Shown here in pieces: positions 17,595-27,141 of a stretch of DNA of 64,000 nucleotides (the first letter of the stretch is position 1; the number at the start of each line of letters is the position of its first letter). Made by a program: the position numbers and the translations under genes. Source of the DNA: Jiangella muralis (GTDB lineage Bacteria; Actinomycetota; Actinomycetes; Jiangellales; Jiangellaceae). The notes beneath the pieces were generated by a model. That model made no database searches and had not been told where the DNA came from. It was given only the letters and a program-made list of their open reading frames with translations. The stretch is taken from the NCBI RefSeq assembly GCF_001270745.1, contig NZ_LFXL01000037.1, forward strand, positions 1 through 64,000. The letters run 5' to 3'.

Positions 17595-19692
17595 GGTGGC
17601 TGTAGTCGCGGTAGACGATGATGTCGCCGACCACCGGGTAGCAGTACTCGTCGTCGCAGAAGCGGTCGGTGAGGTCGACGACGTGGACCTTGGGGTCGTC
17701 GAGGCGCTGGGCCTCGACGACGGCGGCGTCGTCGGGGAGGCCGGCGGCGGACGTGGCGCAGTCGATGACGTCGCCCGGGTGCGCCGACAGGCAGGTCGGG
17801 ACGTACTCGCCCTGCGTCGGCGGCACGTCACGGAGCACGACGACGTCCTTGCCGGAGTCGGTCCACTCCTGCCAGATCGGCGCGAAGCCGTCGTGGGCGG
17901 GGTCGTCGAACTCGGTGCCGCGGGCGTCGGTGAAGTCGTAGGCGGTGGTGTACGACGACGTCAGCACCATGGAGATGGTGTCGTCGGCGGCGATGTCGTC
18001 GCGGACCTCGCGCACCCACCGGTCGCAGCTGTCGGCGGCCTCGCCGGTCTGCTCGGAGTCGAGCTCGCGACGCGCGGCCGTCACCGGGCAGGAGCTCTTC
18101 AGGTACGTGACGATGGTCCAGTCGCTGGACTCGCCGATCAGCTCGATGGCCGGTAGCCAGTGGGTGGCGTGGGAGTCGCCGACCACCGCGATGACGCGCT
18201 TGGGGTCGGGCCCGGTGTAGCCCTTCTCGCAGCGGATGACGTCGGGCTCGGTGATGGCCTGCTGGCACTCCTGATAGTCCGAGCGCCGGTTCTGCTCGAC
18301 GGCTATCTCGGGCGGCGGGATGAGCGGGCCGGACCCGATCGGGTCGCAGTCGCTCCCGGGTGCGAGCGCGGCCGGTCCGACGCACGGCTCGGCGACGGCG
18401 TCGGCGGACAGGACGGCCTCCGCGCGCTCCTCCGCCTCGGCCTCGCGGCGGTCGAGGTCGTTGGTGACGGCGACGGTGCCGGCCACGACCACGGCCATGC
18501 CGGCGACGGCGAACGCGAACGAGCGCCACGGCGCCGCGGCGAGGAACGTCCGCGTGCGCAGCGGGTCCTCGACGTACACCTTGCTGAGCCAGGCCAGCAC
18601 CAGCGTGGCGGCGAAGATGCCCAGCTTGTCGCCCCAGCGCAGCTCGGTGCCGGTGACGTGCGGCAGCACCACGATCAGCGGCCAGTGCCACAGGTACACC
18701 GAGTAGGAGATGTCGCCGACGAACGTGACCGGGCGGCGGGTCAGCCACCAGTGCGGCGCGAACCGCCGCTTCGTCGGGCCGGCGGCCATGACGGCGACCG
18801 TGCCGAGCACCGGCAGCAGCGCCACCCAGCCGGGGAACAGCGTGGCGCCGTCGTACGCCACGCCCGCGACGACGATGGCGGCCAGCCCGGCGGCGGCGAT
18901 CAGCGCGCGGACGATGCCGCGGCGGGCCGGGCGCACGGCGAGCAGCGCCAGCAGTGCGCCCGCGGCGAACTCCCAGATGCGGGTGGGCGTGACGAAGTAC
19001 GCGGCGGCAGGGTCGGCGTTGGTGGCGATGATCGACCAGGTCAGCGACGCCGCGCCGAGCACCGCGATGCCGCCGGCCAGCAGCCGCCGGGTCGACCACC
19101 GGATCCAGGCGCGCCGCCCCAGCACGACGATGGCCAGCACCAGCACCGGCCACAGGACGTAGAACTGCTCCTCGACCGACAGCGACCAGTAGTGCTGCGC
19201 CAGCGTGGGCGCGTTGTCCTGGGCCATGTAGTCGACGGCATCGTCGGCCAGCGCCCAGTTCTCGACGTAGAGCGCGCTGGCGGCCAGCTGGCGCGCTGTG
19301 TTGGCCCACTCGGTGGCCGGCAGCAGCGTCACCGTCGCGACCGCGCTCAACGCCAGGACCAGCAGCGACGCCGGCAGCAGGCGGCGGATGCGGCGGGCCC
19401 AGAACCGGCGCAGCGACAGCGTGCCGGTGCGCTGGGTCTCGCGGTGGATGTGGTCGGTGATCAGGTAGCCGGAGATCACGAAGAACACGTCGACCCCGAC
19501 GAACCCGCCGCTGAGCTCCGTCGGCCAGAGGTGGAAGAACACCACCAGCAGCACGGCGACCGCGCGCAGCCCCTGGATCTCCGGCCGGTGCCGGGCCGCC
19601 GGGGCGCCCGTCGCCGTGGCCGCCCGCGGCTGCTTGCCCGGCGCGGCGGGCTCGGGCGCCTGTTCCGGGCGGACCTGGGCGTCGGTGCTCAT
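17518..19692 (-). CDS. O-acyltransferase with C-terminal SGNH hydrolase domain (OafA-like)
   Basis: The 724-residue protein has an acyltransferase-3 membrane domain (about residues 35-400; HRPEIQGLRAVAVLLVVFFH, GGFVGVDVFFVISGYLIT). A periplasm-side SGNH domain follows (about 480-724) with VVGDSHATHW as the nucleophile block and DYSHLTREYA carrying the catalytic Asp-His pair. This fusion is typical of enzymes that O-acetylate exported polysaccharide or peptidoglycan. ATG 19692 overlaps the stop of the epimerase gene (ATGA). An upstream in-frame extension to 19884 lies inside that gene and is rejected. About ten membrane helices are expected. Confidence 0.93.
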   Translation of the reverse strand: MSTDAQVRPEQAPEPAAPGKQPRAATATGAPAARHRPEIQGLRAVAVLLVVFFHLWPTELSGGFVGVDVFFVISGYLITDHIHRETQRTGTLSLRRFWARRIRRLLPASLLVLALSAVATVTLLPATEWANTARQLAASALYVENWALADDAVDYMAQDNAPTLAQHYWSLSVEEQFYVLWPVLVLAIVVLGRRAWIRWSTRRLLAGGIAVLGAASLTWSIIATNADPAAAYFVTPTRIWEFAAGALLALLAVRPARRGIVRALIAAAGLAAIVVAGVAYDGATLFPGWVALLPVLGTVAVMAAGPTKRRFAPHWWLTRRPVTFVGDISYSVYLWHWPLIVVLPHVTGTELRWGDKLGIFAATLVLAWLSKVYVEDPLRTRTFLAAAPWRSFAFAVAGMAVVVAGTVAVTNDLDRREAEAEERAEAVLSADAVAEPCVGPAALAPGSDCDPIGSGPLIPPPEIAVEQNRRSDYQECQQAITEPDVIRCEKGYTGPDPKRVIAVVGDSHATHWLPAIELIGESSDWTIVTYLKSSCPVTAARRELDSEQTGEAADSCDRWVREVRDDIAADDTISMVLTSSYTTAYDFTDARGTEFDDPAHDGFAPIWQEWTDSGKDVVVLRDVPPTQGEYVPTCLSAHPGDVIDCATSAAGLPDDAAVVEAQRLDDPKVHVVDLTDRFCDDEYCYPVVGDIIVYRDYSHLTREYAAALAPVLGERLNQAMTPED

Positions 19693-20759
19693 GCCGCGCC
19701 GCCGCGCAGCAGTGCCTCGACCACCTGCCCGGCGGCGTGGCCGTCGCCGTACGGGGTGCCCTGCGGCGCCGATGGGACCGTCCGGGTGACGGCGTCGGCG
19801 AGGTCGGCCGGCTCGGGCACCAGCACGTTCCAGCCGTCCTGCAGGGTCTCGAGCCATTCGGTCTCGGTGCGCAGCGTGCTGCACGGGCGGCCCAGCAGGT
19901 AGGCCTCCTTCTGCAGGCCGCCGGAGTCGGTGACGACGCCCGCGGAGTGCAGCACGGCGGCGACCATGCCGGGGTACGGCAGCGGCGGCGCGGTGTGCAG
20001 GGCGCTGCCCGGCCGGTCCAGCTCGATGCCGAACTCGCGGCAGCGGGCCACCAGCCGCGGGTGCGCCAGCAGCAGCACCGGCACCGGCAGCCCGGCCAGC
20101 GCCTCGACCACGGCCGTCAGCCGCTTGGGGTCGTCGGTGTTCTCGGCGCGGTGGACGGTGGCCGCGACGTAGCCGCCCGGCTCGAGGCCGGACGGCAGCT
20201 CCGGCGGGGTGTCGCGGACGGCGTCGCGGACCCGGAAGCAGACGTCCGTCATGACGTCACCGACCCGGACGGTGCGCTCGGCGAGCCCCTCGCGGGCGAG
20301 ATTCGCCACCGCGACGTCGGTGGGCGCGAGCAGGAGGTCGGCCGCATGGTCGGTCAGTACCCGATTGTGCTCTTCCGGCATCGCCCGGTTGAACGAGCGG
20401 AGACCGGCCTCGAGATGCGCGACCGGCAGGTGGAGCTTGACCGCGGCCAGCGTTGCGGCCAAGGTGGAGTTCGTGTCGCCGTAGACGAGCACCCAGTCCG
20501 GGCGGCGGTCGGCGAGCACGCCGTCCAACGCCGCCAGCATGGCGCCGGTCTGCGTGCCGTGGCTGCCCGAGCCGATGCCCAGGTGCACGTCGGGGGCCGG
20601 GATGCGCAGGTCGGCGAAGAACACGTCGGACATGTTCGCGTCGTAGTGCTGCCCAGTGTGCACGATGACGTGCTCGTGTCCGCCCGCCGTCAAGGCCTCG
20701 GCCACGGGAGCGAGCTTGACGAATTGCGGGCGGGCTCCGACGATGCTGAGCACCTGCAT
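19689..20759 (-). CDS. wecB: Non-hydrolysing UDP-GlcNAc-type 2-epimerase (WecB/WbpI-like)
   Basis: Inverts C2 of a UDP-GlcNAc-type sugar to the manno form. The 356-residue protein begins VLSIVGARPQFVKLAPV and has HTGQHYDANMSDVFF, GSGSHGTQTGAML, VYGDTNSTLA, HLEAGLRSF and VTDSGGLQKEAYLLG, all canonical. The GSGSHGTQT form and the IPAPDVHLGIG stretch look more like WbpI-type enzymes acting on UDP-GlcNAc(3NAc)A than classical WecB, but this needs comparison with characterised proteins. ATG 20759 directly precedes the conserved start; the longer in-frame reading to 20867 is not supported. It is co-translated with the downstream acyltransferase. Confidence 0.92.
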   Translation of the reverse strand: MQVLSIVGARPQFVKLAPVAEALTAGGHEHVIVHTGQHYDANMSDVFFADLRIPAPDVHLGIGSGSHGTQTGAMLAALDGVLADRRPDWVLVYGDTNSTLAATLAAVKLHLPVAHLEAGLRSFNRAMPEEHNRVLTDHAADLLLAPTDVAVANLAREGLAERTVRVGDVMTDVCFRVRDAVRDTPPELPSGLEPGGYVAATVHRAENTDDPKRLTAVVEALAGLPVPVLLLAHPRLVARCREFGIELDRPGSALHTAPPLPYPGMVAAVLHSAGVVTDSGGLQKEAYLLGRPCSTLRTETEWLETLQDGWNVLVPEPADLADAVTRTVPSAPQGTPYGDGHAAGQVVEALLRGGAA

Positions 20760-20869
20760 GGAAGTCCGTCCTCGAAACCTGTGCACGACCCAGACACGGG
20801 GCAAGGCCGCGCGCCAACCCCGGTAGCCTATACGCCGGACCGCATCCGCCATCACGACCGAGGTCATAC

Positions 20870-22177
20870 GTGAGAATCACCGTCGTCGCCCTGGGCAAGA
20901 TAGGGCTGCCGTTAGCCGTCCAGTTCGCCGCCAAGGGTCACGAGGTCATCGGCGTCGACGTCAACAGGACCGTCGTCGACCTCGTCAACAAGGGTGAAGA
21001 GCCGTTCCCCGGCGAGGATCAGCTGGCCGAGAAGCTGGCCGAGGTGGTGAGCGCCGGCCGGCTGAGGGCCACCACCGACTACGCCGACGCCGTCCCCGGC
21101 AGCGACGCCGTCGTCCTCGTGGTGCCGTTGTTCGTCGACGACACCACCGGCGAGCCCGACTTCGGGTGGATGGACTCCGCCACCCAGTCGCTGGCCGAGA
21201 ACCTGACGCCGGACACGCTCGTCTCCTACGAGACCACGCTGCCGGTCGGGACCACCCGCAACCGGTGGCGGCCACTGATCGAGAAGGTGTCCGGGCTCAC
21301 CGAGGGCACCGACTTCCACCTGGTGTTCTCGCCCGAGCGGGTGCTCACCGGGCGGGTCTTCGCCGACCTCCGCAAGTACCCGAAGCTGATCGGTGGGCTG
21401 ACCCCGGCCGGCGCCGAGCAGGCGCGCGCGTTCTACGAGGCCGTCCTCGACTTCGACGACCGCCCCGATCTTCCGCGCGGCAACGGCGTCTGGGACCTCG
21501 GCAGCGCCGAGGCGGCCGAGATGGCGAAGCTCGCCGAGACCACCTACCGCGACGTCAACATCGGCCTGGCCAACCAGTTCGGCCGGTTCGCCGCTGCCAA
21601 CGGCATCGACGTCTTCCAGGTCATCGAGGCGTCCAACTCGCAGCCGTACAGTCACATCCACCGGCCCGGCATCGCGGTCGGCGGCCACTGCATTCCCGTC
21701 TACCCGCGGCTGTACCTGTGGACCGACCCCGACGCCACCGTCGTCCGCGCCGCGCGTGAGGCCAACGTCGGCATGCCCGAGTACACCGTCGGCCTGGTCG
21801 AGGCCGCTGCCGGTGGCTCGCTGGACGGCCTGCGGGTCGTCGTGCTGGGCGCGGCGTACCGCGGCCGGGTGAAGGAGACGGCGTTCTCCGGCGTCTTCCC
21901 GACGGTGGCGGCGCTGCGCTCGCGGGGGGCCGAGGTGCTCGTGCACGACCCCATGTACACCGACGACGAACTGCGCGGGCTCGGCTTCGCGCCGTACCAC
22001 CTGGGCGAGCCGGCCGACGCCGTCGTCGTCCAGGCCGACCACCCCGAGTACGCCGAGGTCGGCGCCGCTGACGTCCCGGGCGCCAAGATCCTGGTCGACG
22101 GCCGCGACGTCACCGACGCCGCCCGCTGGGACGGCGTCACCCGCATCGTCGTGGGCCGGGCGTCGTCACCGGCATGA
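20870..22177 (+). CDS. Nucleotide-sugar dehydrogenase with an atypical active-site loop
   Basis: UDP-glucose/UDP-ManNAc dehydrogenase superfamily, 435 residues. It has ITVVALGKIGLPLAVQFA for NAD, VSYETTLPVGTT, FHLVFSPERVLTGR, AEMAKLAETTYRDVNIGLANQF and the cysteine loop AVGGHCIPVYP. The usual loop is GGHCIPVDP, so tyrosine replaces the aspartate two residues beyond the isoleucine-proline pair; the catalytic Cys is present. ALGKIGLP instead of GLGYVGLP is a second departure. GTG 20870 starts 110 bases from the divergent epimerase gene. A TAGCCTAT sequence at 20824-20831 could be a -10 element. The substrate may differ from that of the canonical dehydrogenase at 37732. Confidence 0.88.
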   Translation: MRITVVALGKIGLPLAVQFAAKGHEVIGVDVNRTVVDLVNKGEEPFPGEDQLAEKLAEVVSAGRLRATTDYADAVPGSDAVVLVVPLFVDDTTGEPDFGWMDSATQSLAENLTPDTLVSYETTLPVGTTRNRWRPLIEKVSGLTEGTDFHLVFSPERVLTGRVFADLRKYPKLIGGLTPAGAEQARAFYEAVLDFDDRPDLPRGNGVWDLGSAEAAEMAKLAETTYRDVNIGLANQFGRFAAANGIDVFQVIEASNSQPYSHIHRPGIAVGGHCIPVYPRLYLWTDPDATVVRAAREANVGMPEYTVGLVEAAAGGSLDGLRVVVLGAAYRGRVKETAFSGVFPTVAALRSRGAEVLVHDPMYTDDELRGLGFAPYHLGEPADAVVVQADHPEYAEVGAADVPGAKILVDGRDVTDAARWDGVTRIVVGRASSPA

Positions 22178-22358
22178 TCATCGTCCCGGCGCCGGCTGGA
22201 CGGGCCCGTGTGCGGCCGTCCGGCCGGCGCTCGGCGGGGCGGGGCCCGTTCGGCGGGGTTTCGGTCTGTTCGCCTGCGTGGGGTCCGGGTCCGTTTCGTC
22301 GGCGCGCGCTCTGTCAGTGCCCGCCCGTAGGGTGGGTCCCACCCGGTAGGGGCGGGTC

Positions 22359-25001
22359 ATGACTACCCCAGAATCGAGCACGTCGGCACCGCGCACGTCG
22401 GGGTCCGTCGGCGGCGACGGGCAGCCGGCCCGGGCGCACGTCGTCATGCTGGTGGCCAACGACGTCGTCACCGACAGCCGGGTCAAGAAGGAGGCGCAGG
22501 CCGTCGCCGACGCCGGGTACCGGGTCACGGTGCTGGGCGTTGCGGCCGACGGCCGGCGGTCGCTGGAGCTGCTCGGCGACGTGCTGGTGGTCCGGGTGCC
22601 GGTGGCGTTCCAGTTGCGCGATGAGCGCGACCGCAAGCGCCGCTCGCACCGCGACTGGCGCCCGCCGTACATCGGCTACCCGGCGAAGTCGGCCCAGTCG
22701 GCGCGCAAGCAGGTGCTCAAGGCGCGGCGCGTCGAGCTGACCGGCCGGTCCGGCGGCGGGCGCGGCGGGCGCGGTGGCGTCGGCGCGCGGCTGGCCGCGC
22801 TCCGGCTGACCGCCGCCGAGCGGGCCGCCTGGCTGCGCGCCGGCGTCGGCAACCGGGCCGACAAGCTGTTCCGGTTCGGCTGGCGGGCGTGGGACGGCGT
22901 CGCCGCGCGCACGCCGTGGCCGGCCCGCTGGCGGCTGGTGCACCCGCAGGCCTACGACTACGAACTGGCCTTCGGGCCGCTGCTCGACCAGCTCGCGCCC
23001 GACGCCGTCCACGCCCACGACATGCACGTCATCGGGGTCGGGGTGCGCGCGGCGGAGCGGGCCCGCGCCGCCGGCCGCCGGGTCGCCGTCGTCTACGACG
23101 CGCACGAGTACGTCCCCGGGCTGTCCCGTTACGGCCCCCGCACGCCGCGGTTCATCGCCGCCTGGGCGCACCACGAGCGCGAGTACATCGGCCGCGCCGA
23201 CCGCGTCGTCACCGTCAGCCCGGCCATCGCCCGCACGCTGCGGCAGCGGTACCGCCTGGACCGCGAGCCCACCGTCGTCATCAACTCGCCGAGCATGACC
23301 GAGCTGACCGGCGACGACGTCCCCGGCCTGCGCGCCCGCATCGGTCTCGCGGCGGACGTGCCGCTGCTGGTCTACAGCGGCGGCGTCACCAAGGCGCGCG
23401 GCGTCGAGACCGCCGTCGAGGCGCTGCCGTCGCTGCCCGGCGTCCACCTGGCGGTCGTGTCCGTCCCGCACATCGAGATCGCGCCGGTGCATCAGCTGCG
23501 CGCGCTGGCCGGACGCCTCGGCGTCGCCGACCGCGTCCACTTCCTCGACCCCGTGCGGCCGCACGAGGTGGTCGCGTTCCTGTCGTCGGCCGACGTCGGG
23601 CTGATCCCGATCCTGCGCTACCCCAGCCACGAGATGGCGCTGCCGAACAAGGTGTTCGAGTACGCGTTCGCCGGGCTGCCGGTGGTCACCAGCGACATGC
23701 CGAGCCTGACGGAGTTCATGCGGCAGTCCGGTATCGGCGAGGTGTACCGCGTCGGCGACGCCGCCGACCTCGCGGCCAAGGTGCACGCCGTCCTCGCCGA
23801 CCCGGCGCCGTACCGCGCCCGGCTGGAGCGGCCGGAGTTCCGCCAGGAGGTGTCCTGGGAGGGGCAGGCGCAGCACCTGCGCGAGCTGTACACCGACCTG
23901 ATCGGAACGGCGCCGACGGCGTCCGCGCCGGCCACCGCGTCGGCGCCGGTCGCGGGGGACCGCGTGCCGCACCTGCTGATCGGGCCGTCCAACAGCGCCG
24001 GCCAGGGCTGGCGCTGGGCGCGCGCCGTCGAGCGGTACGCGCCGCCGGCGACGGCCGAGAACCTCATGACCGAGTCCGGCTCGTTCGCGTTCCGCGCCGA
24101 CCACGTCGTGGCGGCCGAGCGGTTCCAGCACGACGCCGCCTGGGTGGTCGAGTTCGCCGACCACGTCCTGCGCACCGCCACCCACGTGCTGTTCGAGGCG
24201 GCCCGCCCGGTGCTCGGCCAGGCCCGTGGCCAGCTCTTCGTCGAGGACCTGCCGACGCTGCGCGCGGCCGGCATCGCGGCCGGGGTGATCCTGCACGGGT
24301 CCGAGATCCGCGATCCGCGCCGGCACCGCGAGCTGTTCCGCCACTCGCCGTTCGCCGACCCCGACGACCCGTTGACGCAACGGCTGCAGCAGGCCACCCG
24401 GGTCGTGCTCGGGCACCTGCGCGACTTCGACGGCCCGCGCTTCGTCACCACGCCCGACCTCGTCGACTTCCTCGACGGCGCCCAGTGGCTGCCGGTCGTG
24501 GTCGACGTCGACGACCTCGCCACCGATCGCCCGGTGCTGGAGCGGCCGGTACCGGTGGTGCTGCACGCACCGTCGCGCGGCGCGCTCAAGGGCTCGGCCG
24601 CCGCCGACCCCGTCCTGCGCGACCTGCACGACCGCGGCCTGATCGAGTACCGGCGCATCGAGGGCGTCGCGCACGCCGAGCTGATGGCCCAGCTGCGCAC
24701 CGCCGACGTCGTCGTCGACCAGCTGGCGCTCGGGTCGTACGGCGTGCTGGCCTGCGAGGCGATGGCGGCCGGACGGGTCACCGTCGGGCACGTCGCCGAG
24801 CACGTCCGGGCCGCGATCCCGGCCGAGCTGCCCATCGTCGAGGCCACGCCGGACGACCTCGGCGCCGTCGTCGAGCGGCTGGTCGCCGAGCGCGAGGCCG
24901 CGGGCAAGACGGCCACGGCCGGGCCCGACTACGTCCGCCGGTTCCATGACGGACGGGCATCGGCGCGGGTCCTGGCGCCGTTCCTGGGCGTGGCGGACTG
25001 A
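22359..25001 (+). CDS. Bifunctional glycosyltransferase: GT4 module followed by AGQG module
   Basis: An 880-residue fusion with domain order opposite to the 10881 protein. Residues about 25-510 are a GT4 module (VVMLVANDVVTDSRVKKEAQ, HAHDMHVIGVG, YDAHEYVPGLSRYG, VYSGGVTKARGVETAVEALP, LPNKVFEYAFAGLPVVTSDM). Residues about 530-880 are an AGQG module (HLLIGPSNSAGQGWRWARA, LHGSEIRDPRRH, FVTTPDLVDFLDGA, APSRGALKGSAAAD, YRRIEGVAHAELMA, SYGVLACEAMAAGRV). A Gly/Arg-rich insert lies near residue 130. ATG 22359 follows GGTAGGGGCGGGTC. The 115 bases after it hold a small hairpin and lead into the amidase gene. Confidence 0.85.
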   Translation: MTTPESSTSAPRTSGSVGGDGQPARAHVVMLVANDVVTDSRVKKEAQAVADAGYRVTVLGVAADGRRSLELLGDVLVVRVPVAFQLRDERDRKRRSHRDWRPPYIGYPAKSAQSARKQVLKARRVELTGRSGGGRGGRGGVGARLAALRLTAAERAAWLRAGVGNRADKLFRFGWRAWDGVAARTPWPARWRLVHPQAYDYELAFGPLLDQLAPDAVHAHDMHVIGVGVRAAERARAAGRRVAVVYDAHEYVPGLSRYGPRTPRFIAAWAHHEREYIGRADRVVTVSPAIARTLRQRYRLDREPTVVINSPSMTELTGDDVPGLRARIGLAADVPLLVYSGGVTKARGVETAVEALPSLPGVHLAVVSVPHIEIAPVHQLRALAGRLGVADRVHFLDPVRPHEVVAFLSSADVGLIPILRYPSHEMALPNKVFEYAFAGLPVVTSDMPSLTEFMRQSGIGEVYRVGDAADLAAKVHAVLADPAPYRARLERPEFRQEVSWEGQAQHLRELYTDLIGTAPTASAPATASAPVAGDRVPHLLIGPSNSAGQGWRWARAVERYAPPATAENLMTESGSFAFRADHVVAAERFQHDAAWVVEFADHVLRTATHVLFEAARPVLGQARGQLFVEDLPTLRAAGIAAGVILHGSEIRDPRRHRELFRHSPFADPDDPLTQRLQQATRVVLGHLRDFDGPRFVTTPDLVDFLDGAQWLPVVVDVDDLATDRPVLERPVPVVLHAPSRGALKGSAAADPVLRDLHDRGLIEYRRIEGVAHAELMAQLRTADVVVDQLALGSYGVLACEAMAAGRVTVGHVAEHVRAAIPAELPIVEATPDDLGAVVERLVAEREAAGKTATAGPDYVRRFHDGRASARVLAPFLGVAD

Positions 25002-25004
25002 TCG

Positions 25005-25022
25005 GAATCGTCCGAACGATTC
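25005..25022 (+). terminator. Small hairpin just after the double GT gene
   Basis: GAATCGT (25005-25011) and ACGATTC (25016-25022) form a seven-base perfect stem with a four-base loop, three bases after the stop codon. There is no U-rich run, so an intrinsic terminator of the classical kind is doubtful. It could be a weak terminator or an operator near the promoter of the amidase gene at 25117. Confidence 0.3.
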
Positions 25023-25116
25023 ACCCCAATCGGTTGCGTGACACGTGTGACTGGTGCGACTGTTGATGCGTCAGTAGTCATCTGAAGCATCACAGCTGGT
25101 CTGCGGGGGACGAGTC

Positions 25117-27126
25117 GTGAAGGTCATCAACGCGGGTCTGGCGGGCGCGCTCGTCGCGTTCGCGATGGCGCCGGCCGTGCCCTCGTGGGGCGCGACGCCG
25201 GTGCCGCCGACGTCGTCGCCGGGCGTTGCGACGCCGGATGCCGCGCTGGATGCCGCGCCGGAGAGCGCCGGGACGCCATCCGCGTCCGGCACCCCGGCGG
25301 CGCCGACGGCCGCGGGCGCGCCGGTGGCCGACGACCTGCAGACGATCGGCCTCCCGGTCGCCGCCGGCGGGTTCGGGCGGCTGCCCAGCCTGCCGCCGGC
25401 GCCCGGCGGCACGCCGCGCGAGTTCAGCGACCTCACCGCGCGGATTCCGCTCGTCTACTCCGAGGAGTACACCGTCCGGCCGTTCCGGCTGGCCGCCGTC
25501 ACCTGGACCGGCGCCGCGCCGGTGCGGGCGTGGGCGCGGGTGCGCTCCGACGGCGAGTGGTCGCAGTGGTACGAGCTGCCCGGCGGCGACGACCACCAGC
25601 CCGACCCCGGCACCGCCGAGGCGGCGTCCGCCCGCAACGGGACCGACCCGCTGCTGGTGCCGGCGTCCGACGGCATCCAGGTGCGCGTCGACGGCGCGCA
25701 GTCCGGCGCCCGGCGCCCGTCCGACCTGCGGCTGGACCTCGTCGAACCGGGGACCGCGCCGGCCGCGCGGGTCGAGGCGCCGGAGCTGGCCGTCAACGGC
25801 GGCCCGACGATCTACAGCCGGGCGCAGTGGGGCGCAGACGAGTCGATGCGGGCCGATCCGCCCAGCTACGGCGAGGCGCGCGGCGCGTTCGTGCACCACA
25901 CCGTCAGCGCCAACTCCTACAGCTCGGCCGATGTGCCGGCGCTGATCAGGTCGATCTACGTCTACCACGTGCGGTCCCGCGGCTGGAACGACATCGGCTA
26001 CAACTTCGTCATCGACCGCTTCGGCCGCATCTGGGAGGGCCGCTACGGCGGCGTCGACCGCGCGGTCATCGGCGCGCACACCCAGGGCTACAACGACGAC
26101 GCGTTCGCCGCGTCCGCGCTGGGCAGCTACGAGAACACCGCGCCGTCCAGCGTCATGCTCGGCGCGTACGCGCGGCTGTTCGGGTGGAAGTTCCGCATCC
26201 ACGGCATCCGCCCGCTGCGCCAGGTCAACTACGACGGCGAGGCGTGGCCGGCCATCGCCGGGCACCGCGACGCCGCCGCCACGGCCTGCCCCGGCGACGC
26301 CCTGTACGCGCGGCTGAGCACCATCCGGTCCGGCACGCTGCGGCAGATGGGCATCGGCGGCGACTCCACCAGCGGCCGGGACGTCAACGGCGGCGGCCGG
26401 TCCGACATCATGGCCCGGCAGCGCTCGAACGGCTCGTTCTGGCTCTGGCCGGGCGGCACCATCGCCGGGTTCGGCAACCGCCTCTCGTTCGGCACGGGCT
26501 GGTCGTCGATGATCTCCGTCGCTCTGCCCGGCGACTGGGACGGCGACGGCCACGACGACGTCATCGCCCGCAGCGCGTCCGGCGGGCTGTGGCTCTACTC
26601 CGGCCGGTCCGGCCAGGGGTTCTCGGCGCAGCGGCGCATCGGCACCGGCTGGGCCGGCTTCACCTACGTCGTCGCGCCGGGCGACTGGGACGGCGACGGC
26701 CGGGTCGACCTCATCGCGCGCCGCCGCGACGGCGTGCTGATGCTGTACCCGGGCAACGGCCGCGGCGGCTTCAGCACGGCGCGGGCCATCGGCACCGGCT
26801 GGGGCTCGTTCACGGCCATCGTCGGGGCCGGCGACTGGAACAGCGACGGCGCCGTCGACCTCATCGCCCGGCTGCCCAACGGCGCCCTGCTGCTCTACCC
26901 GGGCACCGGCAAGGGCGGCTTCGGCAAGGCCCGCACCATCGGCACCGGCTGGGCCGGGTTCACCGGCATCGCCGCGGCGGGCGACGTCAACGACGACTAC
27001 GTGCTCGACCTCGTCGTGTGGACGGCCGGCGGCTCCATGCTCCTCTACCCCGGCAGCGGTACGGGTGGCTTCCTGCCGAGCCGGAGCATCGGCTCCGGCT
27101 GGAACGCCTTCGACCTGCGCAGCTGA
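25117..27126 (+). CDS. Secreted N-acetylmuramoyl-L-alanine amidase (PGRP type) with FG-GAP repeats
   Basis: A 669-residue exported protein. Residues 1-28 are a signal peptide (VINAGLAGALVAFAMAPA). A low-complexity Pro/Ala region follows. The amidase_2/PGRP domain is at about 225-415, with FVHHTVS, GWNDIGYNFVID and AGHRDAAATACPGD supplying the zinc ligands and catalytic tyrosine. Five repeats of about 48 residues (GDWDGDGHDDVIARxxxGxLWLYxG) run from about 420 to the end, an FG-GAP/VCBS beta-propeller with Asp-rich calcium loops. It would cut between muramic acid and the stem peptide. GTG 25117 is preceded by GGGGGA. The SpoIID-like gene follows after 15 bases and carries related repeats. Confidence 0.92.
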   Translation: MKVINAGLAGALVAFAMAPAVPSWGATPVPPTSSPGVATPDAALDAAPESAGTPSASGTPAAPTAAGAPVADDLQTIGLPVAAGGFGRLPSLPPAPGGTPREFSDLTARIPLVYSEEYTVRPFRLAAVTWTGAAPVRAWARVRSDGEWSQWYELPGGDDHQPDPGTAEAASARNGTDPLLVPASDGIQVRVDGAQSGARRPSDLRLDLVEPGTAPAARVEAPELAVNGGPTIYSRAQWGADESMRADPPSYGEARGAFVHHTVSANSYSSADVPALIRSIYVYHVRSRGWNDIGYNFVIDRFGRIWEGRYGGVDRAVIGAHTQGYNDDAFAASALGSYENTAPSSVMLGAYARLFGWKFRIHGIRPLRQVNYDGEAWPAIAGHRDAAATACPGDALYARLSTIRSGTLRQMGIGGDSTSGRDVNGGGRSDIMARQRSNGSFWLWPGGTIAGFGNRLSFGTGWSSMISVALPGDWDGDGHDDVIARSASGGLWLYSGRSGQGFSAQRRIGTGWAGFTYVVAPGDWDGDGRVDLIARRRDGVLMLYPGNGRGGFSTARAIGTGWGSFTAIVGAGDWNSDGAVDLIARLPNGALLLYPGTGKGGFGKARTIGTGWAGFTGIAAAGDVNDDYVLDLVVWTAGGSMLLYPGSGTGGFLPSRSIGSGWNAFDLRS

Positions 27127-27141
27127 GCGACGGGCACACGG

